From UBA10003 sp964365025 (GTDB lineage Bacteria > Patescibacteriota > Patescibacteriia > Magasanikbacterales > UBA10003), in assembly GCA_964365025.1 (NCBI GenBank), contig CAYIOJ010000029.1, positions 1-11,717 of the forward strand: 11,717 nt of DNA. The letters run 5' to 3'. Each line of letters begins with the position of its first letter. Position 1 is the first letter of the stretch. The notes beneath the pieces are model-generated. The model saw nothing but the letters and a program-made list of their open reading frames with translations. It was not told the DNA's origin and did no database searches. The position numbers and the translations under genes are program-made. Of the stretch, positions 11,334 to 11,717 are shown piece by piece.

Positions 11334-11717
11334 TTAAAACTGCCTCCCTTTCCCCACCACCATCTTCAGCTTTTTTTTCGCCACCTCAATCTCCACCGCC
11401 GCCTCTTGCGTCTCTTTGCCGTCGGCCAAAACCGTAATAATTTTATCGCTCGTAATCAAAAGATGATGAAAAGGAAACATGCTGGTGACTTTACTCTCAC
11501 GACCTTTTACAAGTTTGGACAAAAGTCCGCGTTCAGCCGGCTGAAAATACACCTCCATCTGGCCGTCTTGCGGTTTTAAAACAAACTTATCGCTTTCAAA
11601 CGGTGGAGGCAAAAGGTTGGCCACGGCAGTTTCAAATTTGTCGCGGCCCGGACTCACGGTAAAATTCTTGTCGCAGGCGATTTTCACCCGCGCGCCGGGA
11701 ATATACAAATATGAAAG
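11334..11717 (-). CDS. Unrecognised protein, C-terminal part (cut by window edge)
   Basis: The reading frame stays open to the right edge, with 127 codons visible, so the true start is probably outside the window. A TTG at 11708 could act as a start but has no support. I recognise no family. The visible part looks soluble and mixed alpha/beta, with Lys/Val-rich strands and no membrane segment. Features include YLYIPGARVKIACDKNFTVS near the left edge of the protein, a Pro-rich LLPPPFES, FPFHHLLITSDKIITVLADG in the middle and a basic end (VEIEVAKKKLKMVVGKGRQF). It ends in TAA 6 nt before tRNA-Val, which suggests co-transcription. Confidence 0.6.
   Translation of the reverse strand, partial: LSYLYIPGARVKIACDKNFTVSPGRDKFETAVANLLPPPFESDKFVLKPQDGQMEVYFQPAERGLLSKLVKGRESKVTSMFPFHHLLITSDKIITVLADGKETQEAAVEIEVAKKKLKMVVGKGRQF

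Overview
The window looks like a chromosomal segment of a Candidate Phyla Radiation (Patescibacteria) bacterium. Signs of this are a moderately AT-rich sequence, many start codons without a Shine-Dalgarno sequence, small membrane proteins of unknown function, a nucleotidyltransferase followed by an O-antigen-ligase-like polymerase of the kind seen in these genomes, and a Ycf48/Ig-like surface protein ending in VY...KR/W...VF...W repeats. TGA is used as a stop codon, so the TGA=Gly code of Gracilibacteria is not in use. The lineage is inferred from these features and not from a database search.

Almost everything is on the minus strand, so transcription runs from high to low coordinates. (1) 1-292: start of groES behind a sigma70-type promoter and a perfect CIRCE operator (HrcA regulon), with a palindromic repeat in the leader. 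(2) 303-5238: a compact operon nusA - yidC - PRC-barrel protein - nucleotidyltransferase - O-antigen ligase-like protein - CsrA-like protein. It starts at a consensus promoter that is immediately followed by a terminator-type hairpin, and ends at a strong intrinsic terminator. It joins transcription elongation (NusA), membrane insertion (YidC), surface glycan synthesis and an RNA-binding regulator. (3) 5241-8068: a monocistronic secreted protein with a seven-bladed propeller, four Ig-like domains and a three-repeat C-terminal module. (4) 8076-9728: a small membrane protein, a class I methyltransferase, a second membrane protein and a YraN-family nuclease-like protein. (5) 9759-11327: tRNA-Leu(GAG) and tRNA-Val(UAC) flank a pocket holding a LAGLIDADG homing endonuclease and the only plus-strand gene, an ITPA-like nucleotide pyrophosphatase. 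(6) 11334-11717: the 3' part of an unrecognised gene ending 6 nt before tRNA-Val.

The observations most worth following are the CsrA-like protein, which reads as two fused CsrA repeats with complementary losses; the promoter-hairpin arrangement in the nusA leader, which suggests NusA-dependent attenuation or a 5' stabilising hairpin; the 161-nt out-of-frame overlap between the ligase and csrA; the near-leaderless promoter layout shared by several genes; and the tRNA-bounded pocket of probably transferred genes.
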